From Trichuris trichiura (taxonomy: Eukaryota > Nematoda > Enoplea > Trichinellida > Trichuridae): DNA of 64,000 nt. This document shows positions 12,301-20,705 of this stretch, in pieces. The notes beneath the pieces were generated by a model. That model did no database searches and had not been told where the DNA came from. It saw only the letters and a program-made list of their open reading frames with translations. The translations under genes and the position numbers were made by a program. Every line of letters begins with the position of its first letter. Position 1 is the stretch's first letter. The stretch spans positions 5,208,001-5,272,000 of the forward strand of contig JBAJFE010000026.1 in NCBI GenBank assembly GCA_037903355.1, read 5' to 3'.

Positions 12301-14115
12301 GCACTGCTACCTATCAGCTCCCACAGATACCTGCAATTCACATTTCATCACCCTAAGACAGTGGAAGCGGTTGTCATAAGCAGCATGGTAGACAGAGCGA
12401 TGACTATTTATGCCCGGCGGTCACTCTAGTCTAAACTTCGGCGCACGTGCAGCACGCTTCCCAACATTAGATACTGAAGGAGGTTACTAGATCCAGTCAC
12501 AAACCGGTTATGATTTTGTTATTTTGAACAGCCGAGATTATATGATCCAACAACAGAAATATAGAGCTATGCTGTTAGATCTGATCTTCTAAATCGAAAT
12601 CAAAACTGCATTCGCGTAACCTGCAGGCCAAAAATTTCCAGGCGGATGGTAATACCACGGTGAATGTCTAGCAGCTAACTCTCCGTAGAGGGCATTTATT
12701 TATCTTAATAATATCAATGAAAGCGTGAAAATTTCGAATAAAAACAGTTTATTACCATAATCCCAAACTATCACGTAGGTAACGATACTATCGTCCTTTC
12801 CAAATACGACGAAAAGACAGATATGGGAAGTGAATTTGTGCAGTCCGGTATTCTTGAGGGGACCTGGATCCAAACCGGCAAACTGCTGTATATGTTCATA
12901 CATTCATCCCATTCTAGACCCTGAGACACAAATAGTTTGCAAATTGTGTGCTGCCGTATAGCAATTATTCGTTAATTTTGAAGGACAAGCTTAAATATTA
13001 AACTGCTTATAAGCGTTTACTACGGTATAGACATCAAACAATTTCAGAAGTCTTAGTATGGACGTTTTTCATTTCCCACTGGCTTGAGGGAACCTATATT
13101 TTTTTTGTTAGCGAGCAAAGATTCTGCATGACAGCACTAACTACCGTACAGAAAATGTTTAAACAGGGCACACCGTCGCTCGCTCAATTACTCAGAAACC
13201 GTTTTAATACTGAACTTCCAAGGACCAAAGATTTGTGAAACCTGCTTCCGTAGAAATTATAAGAAAACATCTGCGAGTAATGCGACCAACGCTAACGTAG
13301 CTAAAAAGTGTTAAAGCATTACCCTCCCTCTCATCTGGCTTCCTGCGACCTGCTGTTACGCATCCCTTCTTGCAGTTTCAGCTGTTCAATTATTTCTTGT
13401 TAGTTTGATTACACGGTAGCTATTACAGCCTTTGGAACTTACATGCACCTGAGCGACTAAATGCGTTGGTGTGGCACAAACGGCACAAAAGCAGCTGCCC
13501 CGTTGGAAGTGCATCCGGCAGAACACAGTTCTCGTACCGAAAACAATTTATCATCGAATCGATCTTAACTTCACTAGTATTATGTCAAGTTGCCTAATGG
13601 TCCATAAAACACGCCATTCGCCAACAACTTCCAGCCAGCATGTTAAGATAGCTGGTGTTGGTAGGAAGAACAACGAAAGAAACGCTAAAGAAAAGACTAG
13701 TGCATTCCTACCACGCAATTCAGGCAAGCCTAAATGCTCAAAGGCATTGTTGAGCACAAGAAGGCTGAATTGGCCAATGTTTTGGCCAGAAGCTGGCCGA
13801 AATTTCTTGTCACCCCAAATGATACGCAGCCGCGGAAGCGAGAAGTTGTGGATGGAATTGTGGGCTATTAGTACATAGCCTGTTACCTGAAACCTGCAAG
13901 TTGAAAGGCAGAGAAGTAGAGAAGCATTACCTCTTCGATGCCGCTGAAGAAGTTGAACGTCGAAAGACTAGTATTGTCAAGGTCAGCGCTGTTAAGGTAG
14001 GTGATTTCCAAGTTTCCATGAACTATAGTACAGTTTGCATACATAAGCCGTAGTCTGTCTATCTTTTTCTCTTGCACTTCCAGCTTGTTAAGACCATTTT
14101 CGGTCCCTGAACACA
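1..14115 (-). CDS. let-23: EGFR/LET-23-type receptor tyrosine kinase, multi-exon, incomplete at both ends
   Basis: Single-pass receptor that binds EGF-like ligands outside the cell and signals through an intracellular tyrosine kinase, chiefly to Ras/MAPK. Exons read on the minus strand, 5' to 3': 14115-13931, 13886-13712, 12863-12756, 10876-10808, 8369-8245, 8201-8060, 8009-7902, 7855-7726, 7679-7527, 7468-7272, 7226-7094, 7048-6982, 6936-6800, 5501-5417, 5356-5240, 5184-5048, 5002-4855, 4808-4723, 4671-4422, 4371-4090, 4039-3884, 3830-3755, 3701-3555, 3510-3413, 3362-3204, 333-187, 128-1. Nearly all junctions are GT..AG and reading phase carries through every junction except 3204 to 333, where an exon is missing. 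About 1,250 codons are accounted for. Domain order matches EGFR throughout. The start codon and signal peptide lie upstream and were not found; the tail continues past base 1. The symbol is by homology to the C. elegans family member. Confidence 0.95.
334..3203. other. Intronic region of the EGFR gene with a missing tail exon
   Basis: About 2.9 kb between the last clear tail exons. A 25 bp candidate exon at 3160-3136 (minus) has an acceptor TAG, a GTAGCT donor and the phase needed to join both neighbours, but it is too short to identify by sequence. Another readable stretch at about 3070-2990 (minus) lacks good splice sites. Apart from an (AAT)n tract at 2076-2102, I see no other structured element. 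Confidence 0.45.
2076..2102. repeat. (AAT)n microsatellite
   Basis: About nine uninterrupted AAT/TAA units in an EGFR intron. Confidence 0.95.
3413..4371 (-). CDS. let-23: EGFR tyrosine kinase catalytic domain exons
   Basis: Five exons (4371-4090, 4039-3884, 3830-3755, 3701-3555, 3510-3413) complete the kinase domain. Visible residues: the ATP-binding Lys in PVAIKVL, the helix-C Glu in [11 protein letters not shown], gatekeeper Thr in [15 protein letters not shown], catalytic HRDLAARN, Mg-binding DFG in [10 protein letters not shown], the PIKWLALE P+1 loop, and the [17 protein letters not shown] helix-F region. It ends [15 protein letters not shown] and DPGRYLVVE, equivalent to human CWMIDADSRPKFREL and DPQRYLVIQ. 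All catalytic residues are present, so an active kinase is expected. The Tyr that aligns with human Y845 in the activation loop is a Val, and the residue aligning with human C797 is Asn. Confidence 0.97.
4422..4671 (-). CDS. let-23: EGFR transmembrane, juxtamembrane and P-loop exon
   Basis: One exon holds the membrane helix ([18 protein letters not shown], continuing into ICLLF), a basic stop-transfer stretch ([11 protein letters not shown]), the juxtamembrane segment ending [16 protein letters not shown], and the start of the kinase. The juxtamembrane Leu/Arg pattern matches the human QALLRILKETEFKK helix that latches the asymmetric dimer. The glycine-rich loop [10 protein letters not shown] is intact relative to [10 protein letters not shown]. 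The exon ends at VYK with a phase-0 GTTTTG donor and a 50 bp intron follows. Confidence 0.97.
4723..5356 (-). CDS. let-23: Additional juxtamembrane cysteine-rich extension of the EGFR ectodomain
   Basis: Four exons (5356-5240, 5184-5048, 5002-4855, 4808-4723) add about 160 Cys-containing residues between the CR2 end and the membrane, where vertebrate EGFR has almost none. Readable blocks include [41 protein letters not shown] and [12 protein letters not shown], all of furin-like CxxCxxxC style. Exon phases (0, 2, 0, 2) are consistent. Drosophila EGFR is known to carry an extra Cys-rich domain in this place, so this may be the ancestral invertebrate layout. The donor of exon 5356-5240 is weak (GTTCGA), and an alternative at AGC|GTGGCG would shorten it by four codons. 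Confidence 0.85.
5417..7226 (-). CDS. let-23: EGFR second cysteine-rich region (CR2) exons
   Basis: Exon 7226-7094 starts in [19 protein letters not shown], equivalent to the ATGQVCHALCSPEGCWG block of EGFR domain IV. Exon 7048-6982 encodes [14 protein letters not shown] and joins exon 6936-6800 as [17 protein letters not shown], parallel to human CTGRGPDNCIQCAHY. That exon ends CHLNCYGYG, and exon 5501-5417 resumes [16 protein letters not shown] across a 1.3 kb intron; phase 2 is preserved (GG|C). In human EGFR the domain ends a few residues after CTGPG, but here the Cys-rich sequence continues for several more exons. Confidence 0.92.
5502..6799. other. 1.3 kb EGFR intron
   Basis: Lies between the exon ending CYGYG and the exon starting CTGPG. 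The plus-strand open frames in it (for example 5844-6263) have no protein-like pattern or splice context. Nothing else recognised. Confidence 0.8.
7272..7855 (-). CDS. let-23: EGFR L2 ligand-binding domain exons
   Basis: Three exons (7855-7726, 7679-7527, 7468-7272) form the second L domain. The start, [14 protein letters not shown], corresponds to the NIKHFKNCTSISGDL turn in human EGFR. The middle exon contains [17 protein letters not shown], matching the LDILKTVKEITGFLLIQ strand, and then [11 protein letters not shown], matching FENLEIIRGR. The last exon gives [14 protein letters not shown] and [10 protein letters not shown], matching LKEISDGDVIISGN and NLCYANTINW. Introns between them are 46 and 58 bp. 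The conserved Trp at the domain end is present. Confidence 0.95.
7902..10876 (-). CDS. let-23: EGFR first furin-like cysteine-rich region (CR1) exons
   Basis: This is the disulfide-rich rod that carries the dimerisation arm in EGFR. The short exon 10876-10808 encodes [16 protein letters not shown], matching the CDPSCxxxxCWGxGxxxC start of CR1. Exon 8369-8245 gives [14 protein letters not shown] and then [13 protein letters not shown], close to the human CCHNQCAAGCTGP block. Exon 8201-8060 contains [15 protein letters not shown] and the [17 protein letters not shown] stretch, aligning with NPEGKYSFGATCVKKCP, the dimerisation-arm segment. Exon 8009-7902 carries the last CxxxCP pairs and ends at CPK before L2. 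Cys spacing is almost colinear with vertebrate EGFR, so the assignment is firm. Confidence 0.93.
8874..8908. repeat. Short inverted repeat
   Basis: CGATAACAAAT and its reverse complement face each other around a short TCAATCA-type centre. It lies inside an EGFR intron. Confidence 0.8.
10065..10146. repeat. Minisatellite of AATAGTAC(GGACGT)ACAAT units
   Basis: Irregular tandem array of AATAGTACGGACGTACAATA and shortened forms (AATAGTACAATA, AATAGTACGGATAGTAATTG). The GTACGGACGTAC core is itself nearly palindromic. Confidence 0.85.
11252..11275 (+). repeat. Half-copy of the 41.4 kb palindrome
   Basis: ATCTTCTGATTCACGGGTTTGGCC differs at one base from one arm of the perfect 50 bp palindrome at 41448-41497. 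The second arm is absent here. Confidence 0.75.
12088..12186. repeat. Nested inverted repeat, MITE-like
   Basis: An inner palindrome TTAAAAGGTCTTTTTTAAAAGACCTTTAA type structure (about 12089-12117) sits next to a hairpin with arms CGATCTTCTTTGCCGACCTCTAT and ATAGAGGTCTGCAAAGATCG. Arms are close to exact; the loop is about 30 bp. Confidence 0.8.
12603..12722. repeat. Dispersed repeat copy A
   Basis: Shares interrupted blocks (AAACTGC.TTCGC.TAA, CTGC.GGCCA, CCAGGCGGAT, GTAGAG, TTATTTA) in the same order with 16387-16505. Two diverged copies of one element. Confidence 0.6.
12756..14115 (-). CDS. let-23: EGFR L1 ligand-binding domain exons
   Basis: Three exons encode the first receptor L domain, a right-handed beta-helix that forms half of the ligand site. 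Exon 14115-13931 begins with VCSGTENGL and contains [13 protein letters not shown], matching the VCxGT and GNLEITY signatures of EGFR. Exon 13886-13712 continues [12 protein letters not shown], matching the AGYVLIALN strand, and ends in GLPELR. The third exon, 12863-12756, is weaker: it starts LKNTGLHKF and ends VTYVIVWDY, in the place of the NPxLCxxxxIxW end of L1. It was chosen because both phases fit (1 in, 1 out) and it has clean splice sites. The usual Cys of that motif is absent, so this third exon is tentative. Confidence 0.82.
12864..13711. other. EGFR intron
   Basis: Lies between the exon ending LPELR and the tentative third L1 exon. Open frames on both strands (13471-13878 plus, 13551-13757 minus) are extensions and shadows of the neighbouring exon. 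Confidence 0.6.
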
Positions 14116-14500
14116 CTAAAACGCTCGCATTAGACAAACCAGAAATTTATGATAAGAATGGTAGTTCACAAGCTGGCAACAATCTTATCGCAACATTGAC
14201 AGATTATTATCAAAATAAAGAGTAGCTTTGCTCAATAGAATGAATAGAGCAGCGGAAAATACTGGAAACACACAGGACCGCTTGCGTTTTCGTTGATCCA
14301 CCTTTTACGCGCGCTGTTTAGTTGCACGAACGTTTGTTTGTCCGCTAATGCAGTGCTGCATTGTGAGAACTTCCTGCGCAAGGATTATTGAGTTAGTATG
14401 TTCCGGAACTTACATTCGAATAGCTTGGTTGAAAATATTTTAAAACAGAAATGAAACACACTTATCTACAAAGTGAGTACGAGAAAAGCTGTAAGATACT
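14116..14500. other. Region upstream of the first recognised EGFR exon
   Basis: The start codon and signal peptide must lie in this direction. I see no convincing ATG plus hydrophobic segment with a phase-1 donor within the next few kilobases. Confidence 0.4.
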
Positions 14501-14560
14501 GACACATGAGTAGTGGTCACAACAAGGTAAGACACATGAGTAATAATCACAACAAATTAA
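14501..14560. repeat. 30 bp tandem duplication
   Basis: Two adjacent 30 bp units both start GACACATGAGTA and end CACAACAA plus AT-rich bases. They differ at a few positions. Confidence 0.85.
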
Positions 14561-17500
14561 TAGCCGTCCATGATGAAAAAATCATTACTTAAGAATGCTC
14601 ACTATTCTAACCGATTTGTGTTGGAGATTTGATCGAAGATTACTAGAGACAGTGTTGCTTTGCGAACTTAAGATTCGGTTTCGTAAGTGCGTGCTGCAAG
14701 TTAAGTGGCAATATGTCAATAGCCACACTAGAAGATTACTGGTTAACTGACTCATTAATGGTTAACTAACCCAGGGTTAATGAGTTAGTTACAAAAAGTT
14801 CAAAGGGCTAACCAAAAGCTTCTCTTTGAAACAGGTTTTACGTAACAGTTTATCAGCCGTAAGCTTGCAGGCCAGGGAGGTGCGTCCCTGGCAAAATGTC
14901 AATACACAATTTAGAAGCGGAAAATCCGTTCCTCCTAACTGAGTAACGAGCATAAACATTTTATAAAAAGAAACGAGTCATATGCATTCTTTGTTCAACA
15001 CGTAGACTCGATGTGGCAAAAATTTTCAATTCAAAAAATAACCAGCAGCTTTCAGCGTGTCAGGAAGGGATGCCTGATTATATGTTGAAGACAGAGGAAG
15101 GCCGGTGCCGAACGCTATGTAATCATTAACAGCAAAAAAGGGTTTGACATGTCTACCTTATTTAACCAAAAAATAATTCTGTGAAGAGAAACAACACTAA
15201 ATGAAGCTACATTTATCAAAAAATATCTTTGAAGAATTCGCGAGAATAAACTAAAACCCTGTCTAACAAAACTTAAAGGTGTAGCTTCAAGAAATATGTT
15301 TTCCAAACATCATTCCATTTTAGTTATTCGCGAAAGTACGTAGATAGAAATAAATTGCCCACGAAATTGCCTGATTAAGTTTCCGCTTTCCCTGACATTA
15401 TTTCGTCAAAGCGACTAGCTGACATGAGCTTTGCATTTTCAATTCTTTCAAATTCGATTTTCGCAGAGAATACTGAACAGTAATAACAAAAATAGAGCGG
15501 TACGTCAGTATTTATACTCCCAGTTACAAAACACCAAGTCTAGTGAACACGTGAATATCACCAAACACAGAACAAATAAGAGTACAACTCGGTGAAGAGC
15601 GCACTGGTGAAATAGCCAACTGCTATTCCGCCAAAATTCCTGATGAACATTAATCTCGAACTCCCCTTATGCTCAAAAAGAAACGGATGCGGGAAAGAAA
15701 GAATTAGCGTAAATGGCGTGGTCACAGTTTCTGAAAGCAACGCTTTCGAAAACTAAAGTAGCAAATGATTGCTGGAATGCGTACCACAAGTGTGTGATTC
15801 AGGAGAACACGTTTTCCACGGTGCTGTTACCAGGTCTAAACTGAAGAACATGAACCAGCCAAATTGCAGAGCTAGGTAACACATGAAGAACCAATGCACA
15901 AATTAGCTTCTTCAAAACTATCAAGCCGCCTGAGCCTGACGACAATTGATGATGGAAGACGAAGATGACGTCCTCAGAACTGTAGCTTCACAGAGTTACT
16001 GCGAAGACCAATAAGACGTCAGCAATTAACGGACCAGATTTTACTGATGCAAAAACAAATGAAACTGCACAGACACGCACCAACTAGTGCTAATCAAAGC
16101 CAATAAAAAGAAACATTACGACCGCCGTCTTCAGTAATCTTTTCCGAAAAGGATTAGTCGACTATGTGGATCAGTGGAAAAAGCACACACCACCTGTTAT
16201 GGCAAAATAGCCGAAGTTTCTCACTTTGATAAAACATTATTCGCAAAAGCAATCTAAGTAATGAGACGCTGGAATGCAGCAATAAAAAACAACCAGTATC
16301 GATGGGGGAAAATCAATACAAAAAAGATTTCAGAGATTCCTGTCACAAGAATTAAGCTTAATTACGTCATTGAACAACATGTACTAAACTGCGTTCGCAT
16401 AAACTGCGGGCCAACGACTACCAGGCGGATAGTGATGCGACAGCAAAAGCCTCACAATGAACTCTTTGTAGAGAGTGTTCATTTACCCCAACGATGTCAA
16501 TGTAAACAAGGAAATGTCAAATAGAAGAGAGAACAGATTGCAAATATTCTGCGCTTGCTTTTCCATTTCTGGTGCACTTTCGCAGCAGACAAGCATACGT
16601 TTTAATTATTCCATCTAATGGGTGCATATAATTGCGGAAACCTTGCCAAATCATTAGCGAGAAGCGAACTTCCACTGTGGTACTAACCGCTTGCTGGGAA
16701 AAGCTATGTATGCTTGTCTCGCCGAAGATAAATAACTACCTTGCAAGTATTTAATGTGGTGTTATCTTTATCCAGAAGTTTAATTCACGTCAGTAATAAG
16801 CAGCCCTACTTACACAGATAACCAAGCGTCTGACCATCCAATCGTCAGGAGTTGTTCCCTCGCCTTGATCATTGATTTTAATCTGTGAGAACTGGCTGCT
16901 ATTTTGAAAAGAATGGAAACGTTTTGTGGACTTAGAAAACGTTATCGGTACAAAGTAAAATTAACTGTCTTTTTAGCTAAACTTTCTAAGAGATATTAAC
17001 AGGTAGAGCTTAATATGGATAATATGCAATCTAACCTACGACAGCTTTACTAGAAAGTGCTTTTTAAGTTAAATCCCCAGGAGATGTAAGGTTTCGCAAC
17101 TACAAATGGGTATAACGAAAACGGTGTACCGTTTAATGTAAGATCTCAACGTGGGGCAGCATTCAAAGAGAACTTCAGTTGGTAAAGAATGCTGCTCTTT
17201 GCAACAGAGTTAGGTAGTCTTATCGTTTCCATCTTCTATGAGAGGACTGATTTTCGCCATTAACTGCGAACGAATTTATTAATGAGGAAGTCAAACCCTT
17301 TCGCAGAAAGTAATCGAACAAATCACAAGGACTTCAATGCATCCCCAAACTCACAAAAAATAGTCTTCTAGAACTAGGCTGATGATAATCGTGCAAAACG
17401 AAAGAAGCGCTTGAAGCTTCTGCGGATAAACAAAACTTGCTCTTAAAGTGTTTAACTGAAGACGACTGACAAAACTGAACGGAATGTTACTTAAAGGAAC

Positions 17501-20089
17501 TGCATCTTCATACCAGACGCAGTAGACTGAATAATAGTTACGATTCTGTTTAAAAATGTTTAAAATGAGCAGCAGCAAGAAAAATTAGAGCGATGATACA
17601 AAACCTCAGATTCATGCTCTACCCTGTGTTCACCCAAAGTGGCTTAGACCTGGTGATAGCAGCACGCCAATGTCTACAGCTCAAAAACCAACACAAGACT
17701 AATGGGTGAATGGAAAAAAGTCAGCAAAGAAGATAGTGCTTGTATATGCTGGTTGGTACAGGCCTTCCAAAGTTGTATAATCTTTTAATGTCAGGTGTAG
17801 AGTGTTTGCTGTTTCGTATGACACCTGATGGCGAATGTGATTCGCTATCAGGTGGCAACTGCGCAACAGCTAAATTGGCTTTTCAGTTTCTGCTCAAGTT
17901 TCGACAGTATCAACGTAATCGAAATTTAATCTAACGCTGGTGGTATCAGACGCAATTGGCATCAGGACTGAGCCTGATACTGCACTCGTCAGTCACTCCA
18001 ATTTCCCTAACAATGAGATAAAGGATCCTGATTTTTTCCATGTATATATGTGGAATAGAATAGGTACAATTTCAATAAGAATTTAAAAATAAACAGAGAT
18101 AACAGCGTGGTGCAAAACGAAGCAAGCAAGTAGAACATATATACACATTCGCGCTACTCAAGCCGCACTGAAAAGAGAACACTCCAGTATCACTTATATT
18201 CAGCAGGAATCTTAACATGTACTCCACCTTTGTCAGAGCCACCTAGTATTAGATAGTTTAACGTGAAACTATCATAATATACATTCATAAATAATAAAGC
18301 GATTTCTTCTGAAACAGTTGGACTTAAATGGTAGGCATCAACAGTCGAAATTGAATAGCAGAAGCATGCGAAATGCATTATTTAAGAGCCATCGGTACAG
18401 CACATGCTGACGTACACGTTTAATTTGTTAATATTAACAGAGCCCAGGCAATCAATTTGTATCGCCACCACTTTGGCTATCTGTCTATATAAGCAGTTAT
18501 TCGAGATTTCGTTTTAAAACTGCAGAGATATGAAATTTAACTGCAAGTCAGGCTTTTTCCAAAGTACAAACCGCCATAAGCAGCCACAGTCCTAGAAATT
18601 AAGACGGTTATGCCCGAATCACTGCTTCCTGGGCGGATGACAATCTCTTGTCATTGTAAAAGATACGGCAAAATGTCAGTTTACAAAGGTCGTTACTACA
18701 ACAGCAGACATTTTGAATGTAGATAGCGTTTGGATACGAACTGTTGAGCGTTGCCGAAAGCAGAGAGCTTTCGCGTGCGTGTGTGTCTGGTCTTCCGTAC
18801 CTCTTTAATTACACCTCAATCTGCTGACGTTGAAGTTTCAAAAATTAAGGCTACGTGTTCGGCCAATTGATGGATGACCAATCAGCCACAAGCACTGGAA
18901 GTGGTGTACTCAGTTTTATTGAAAGATACCTTTTGAATCTTAGTTATAAATGAGTAGAACGATCCTGCAGCTAGTCTATTAAATTATCTATCTTTGGCCC
19001 GCTTTGCTTGGCAGTTTTACCATGACATTTAAAAAACTAAAACACGTTATACAAAAGAACAAGCAAAATAACTTGAAATAGCCGCAAAGATAAGTAAAGG
19101 GTCACAGGTAACTTATGCATTCTGGCAGAAACGCGAAACATAATTATATGGCTAACGTAAATGTTAACTTATGCTACAAGGCCATACTTCTTGAATCCCA
19201 TCCAACTTAATCAGAAACAATATACGGTACTGATATTTTCTGAAGCAATTCAAATTTCAAATCTTATAGCTTTCCTTGAACGAAACAAGTCTAATGGAAT
19301 GCTGTTGTATTAATATATACTGCTGAGAATATTCTTTAGTGAACGGCAAAGCTCAGTCAATCAGCTAAACACAAAGAATAATTGCACTTCTTTTCAACAC
19401 GGCATAGTCCTAATCATTATCATATATTGACCATCCATCTTTTCAGAAAATGGCTACTTCAAAGAATATTTAGTGCCAAACTGTTAACTACTTCCCATAA
19501 AAGAATAATGCATTAATAGACATACTGCAAGCAAAAGAAACAACTGGCAGTCTAGTTAGCATTAGATGCGGGGCATGGGCAACCTTGAATACATTTTTGA
19601 TCCAGGGAGAAGCAAGTGAAGAGTGCTTTAGGAATAACGACGCCGCTTCCATAAAAAATATTAAACCTGAGCTCATCTTTCCAATTAGACAAATTTACTT
19701 CCTTAGACTTCAAGAAAGGAGTCGTCCTGTTCGAATAGTCGGTGCACTAATTAAAGAACGAAGCCTCACTAATGGATATGGTATAAGAGCTTTGCGCATA
19801 AACACGTATATTCCAGAAATTCCCAAATTTAAAAATATAACGGACCGTAAGAGGAAGTAGTTCATCATTTAGAGATATACAGAATGAAAACTTTTCGTGC
19901 TTTATAGCATTGAAAATATAAAGGTCGTTTTATCTGCTCGACAGTCATACATATTCAGGTTTTTGATAAAACTGATCTCAAGAACAGGGACGCAAGAGCC
20001 TTTTGTCAGGCTAAAACAAAATGGAACTTATAACTTATATTGCTATAAGAAACTATATTTTGTAAATGTAACTTCTTGGTACGGGACCG
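14561..20089. other. Non-coding stretch, no gene recognised
   Basis: Only short scattered frames without family signature. It holds an inverted repeat around 14731-14790 (GGTTAACTxACTCATTAA type), the second copy of the 12.6 kb dispersed repeat at 16387-16505, and a small hairpin at 17821-17856 (CACCTGAT..ATCAGGTG). Confidence 0.6.
16387..16505. repeat. Dispersed repeat copy B
   Basis: Second copy of the element at 12603-12722, same orientation. The 87-codon open frame over it (16261-16524) is therefore unlikely to be a gene. Confidence 0.6.
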
Positions 20090-20220
20090 TATAGTTTCAT
20101 GTCGAGTTTCTTTTACGGAAAGTTTGTCCCGTTGATAATATTTCTAATATTCCGGAATATTAAAAATATTATCAACGGGACAAACTTTCCGTAAAAAAAA
20201 TTCGACATGAAGAAACTATA
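20090..20220. repeat. 131 bp near-perfect palindrome (MITE-like)
   Basis: Arms of about 65 bp begin TATAGTTTCATGTCGA and end TCGACATGAAGAAACTATA, meeting at AATATTCCGGAATATT. Only a few mismatches and small indels separate the arms. Terminal TA could be the target duplication of a Tc1/mariner-type MITE; that is an inference. Confidence 0.93.
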
Positions 20221-20524
20221 TTTTTGCCAATCGATTGGTTGCGTCCGTTATATGAGTCTTAGATTGCGTTCTTACAGGCTCAAAGAATAGCCAAACAGGA
20301 ATCCAGCAGTTTCAGTGCCGCATTGCAACTGGTTCATCTCAGCCCCTCGCCTTATCTTCAAAAAGAAACGTCTGATAAAGTGAATAAAAGCTTTCCCGAA
20401 TCAAGTTCACTCATTGTTGATCCGTTAATCAACAAAAGGCTAATTAATTCTTAAGCATATTAACATGATTTGCTAATTAGCATGCCATAAATTCCTAGCA
20501 ACTAGTAACCGGTTAGTCAGTCTT

Positions 20525-20705
20525 CATGGTAAACTTTATTTACGGCAGCACCTGTTTCTTAAAAAATGGCTTTATTCTGGAGCTTTCGGTCCTATTGCCG
20601 GCATTATCATTTTTATCGCTGAAGACGGGCCAACAGTAGGCCCGAAAGCTGCGGAATAAAGTCATTTTTTAAAAACAGGTGCTACAGCGGAGAAAGTCTA
20701 CCATG
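20525..20705. repeat. 181 bp inverted repeat with a CTGAAGA..GAAA core
   Basis: Outer arms start CATGGTAAACTTTATT and end AAAGTCTACCATG; inner arms carry GCACCTGTTT and AAACAGGTGC. The loop holds GCTGAAGAC, a GGGCC/GGCCC hairpin and GAAAGC. A related core occurs at 40797-40826. Confidence 0.88.

Larger units (their letters stand above)
10877..12755. other. 1.9 kb putative EGFR intron with repeats
   Basis: Contains a single arm of a palindromic family (11252-11275), a nested inverted repeat (12088-12186) and one copy of a dispersed repeat (12603-12722). No further exon recognised. Confidence 0.6.

Noticed and set aside
13471..13878. Plus-strand 135-codon open frame
   Set aside because: It lies opposite the EGFR L1 exon 13886-13712 and continues into its intron; the minus strand has clear homology.
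16261..16524. 87-codon plus-strand frame
   Set aside because: It overlaps a dispersed repeat also present at 12.6 kb.
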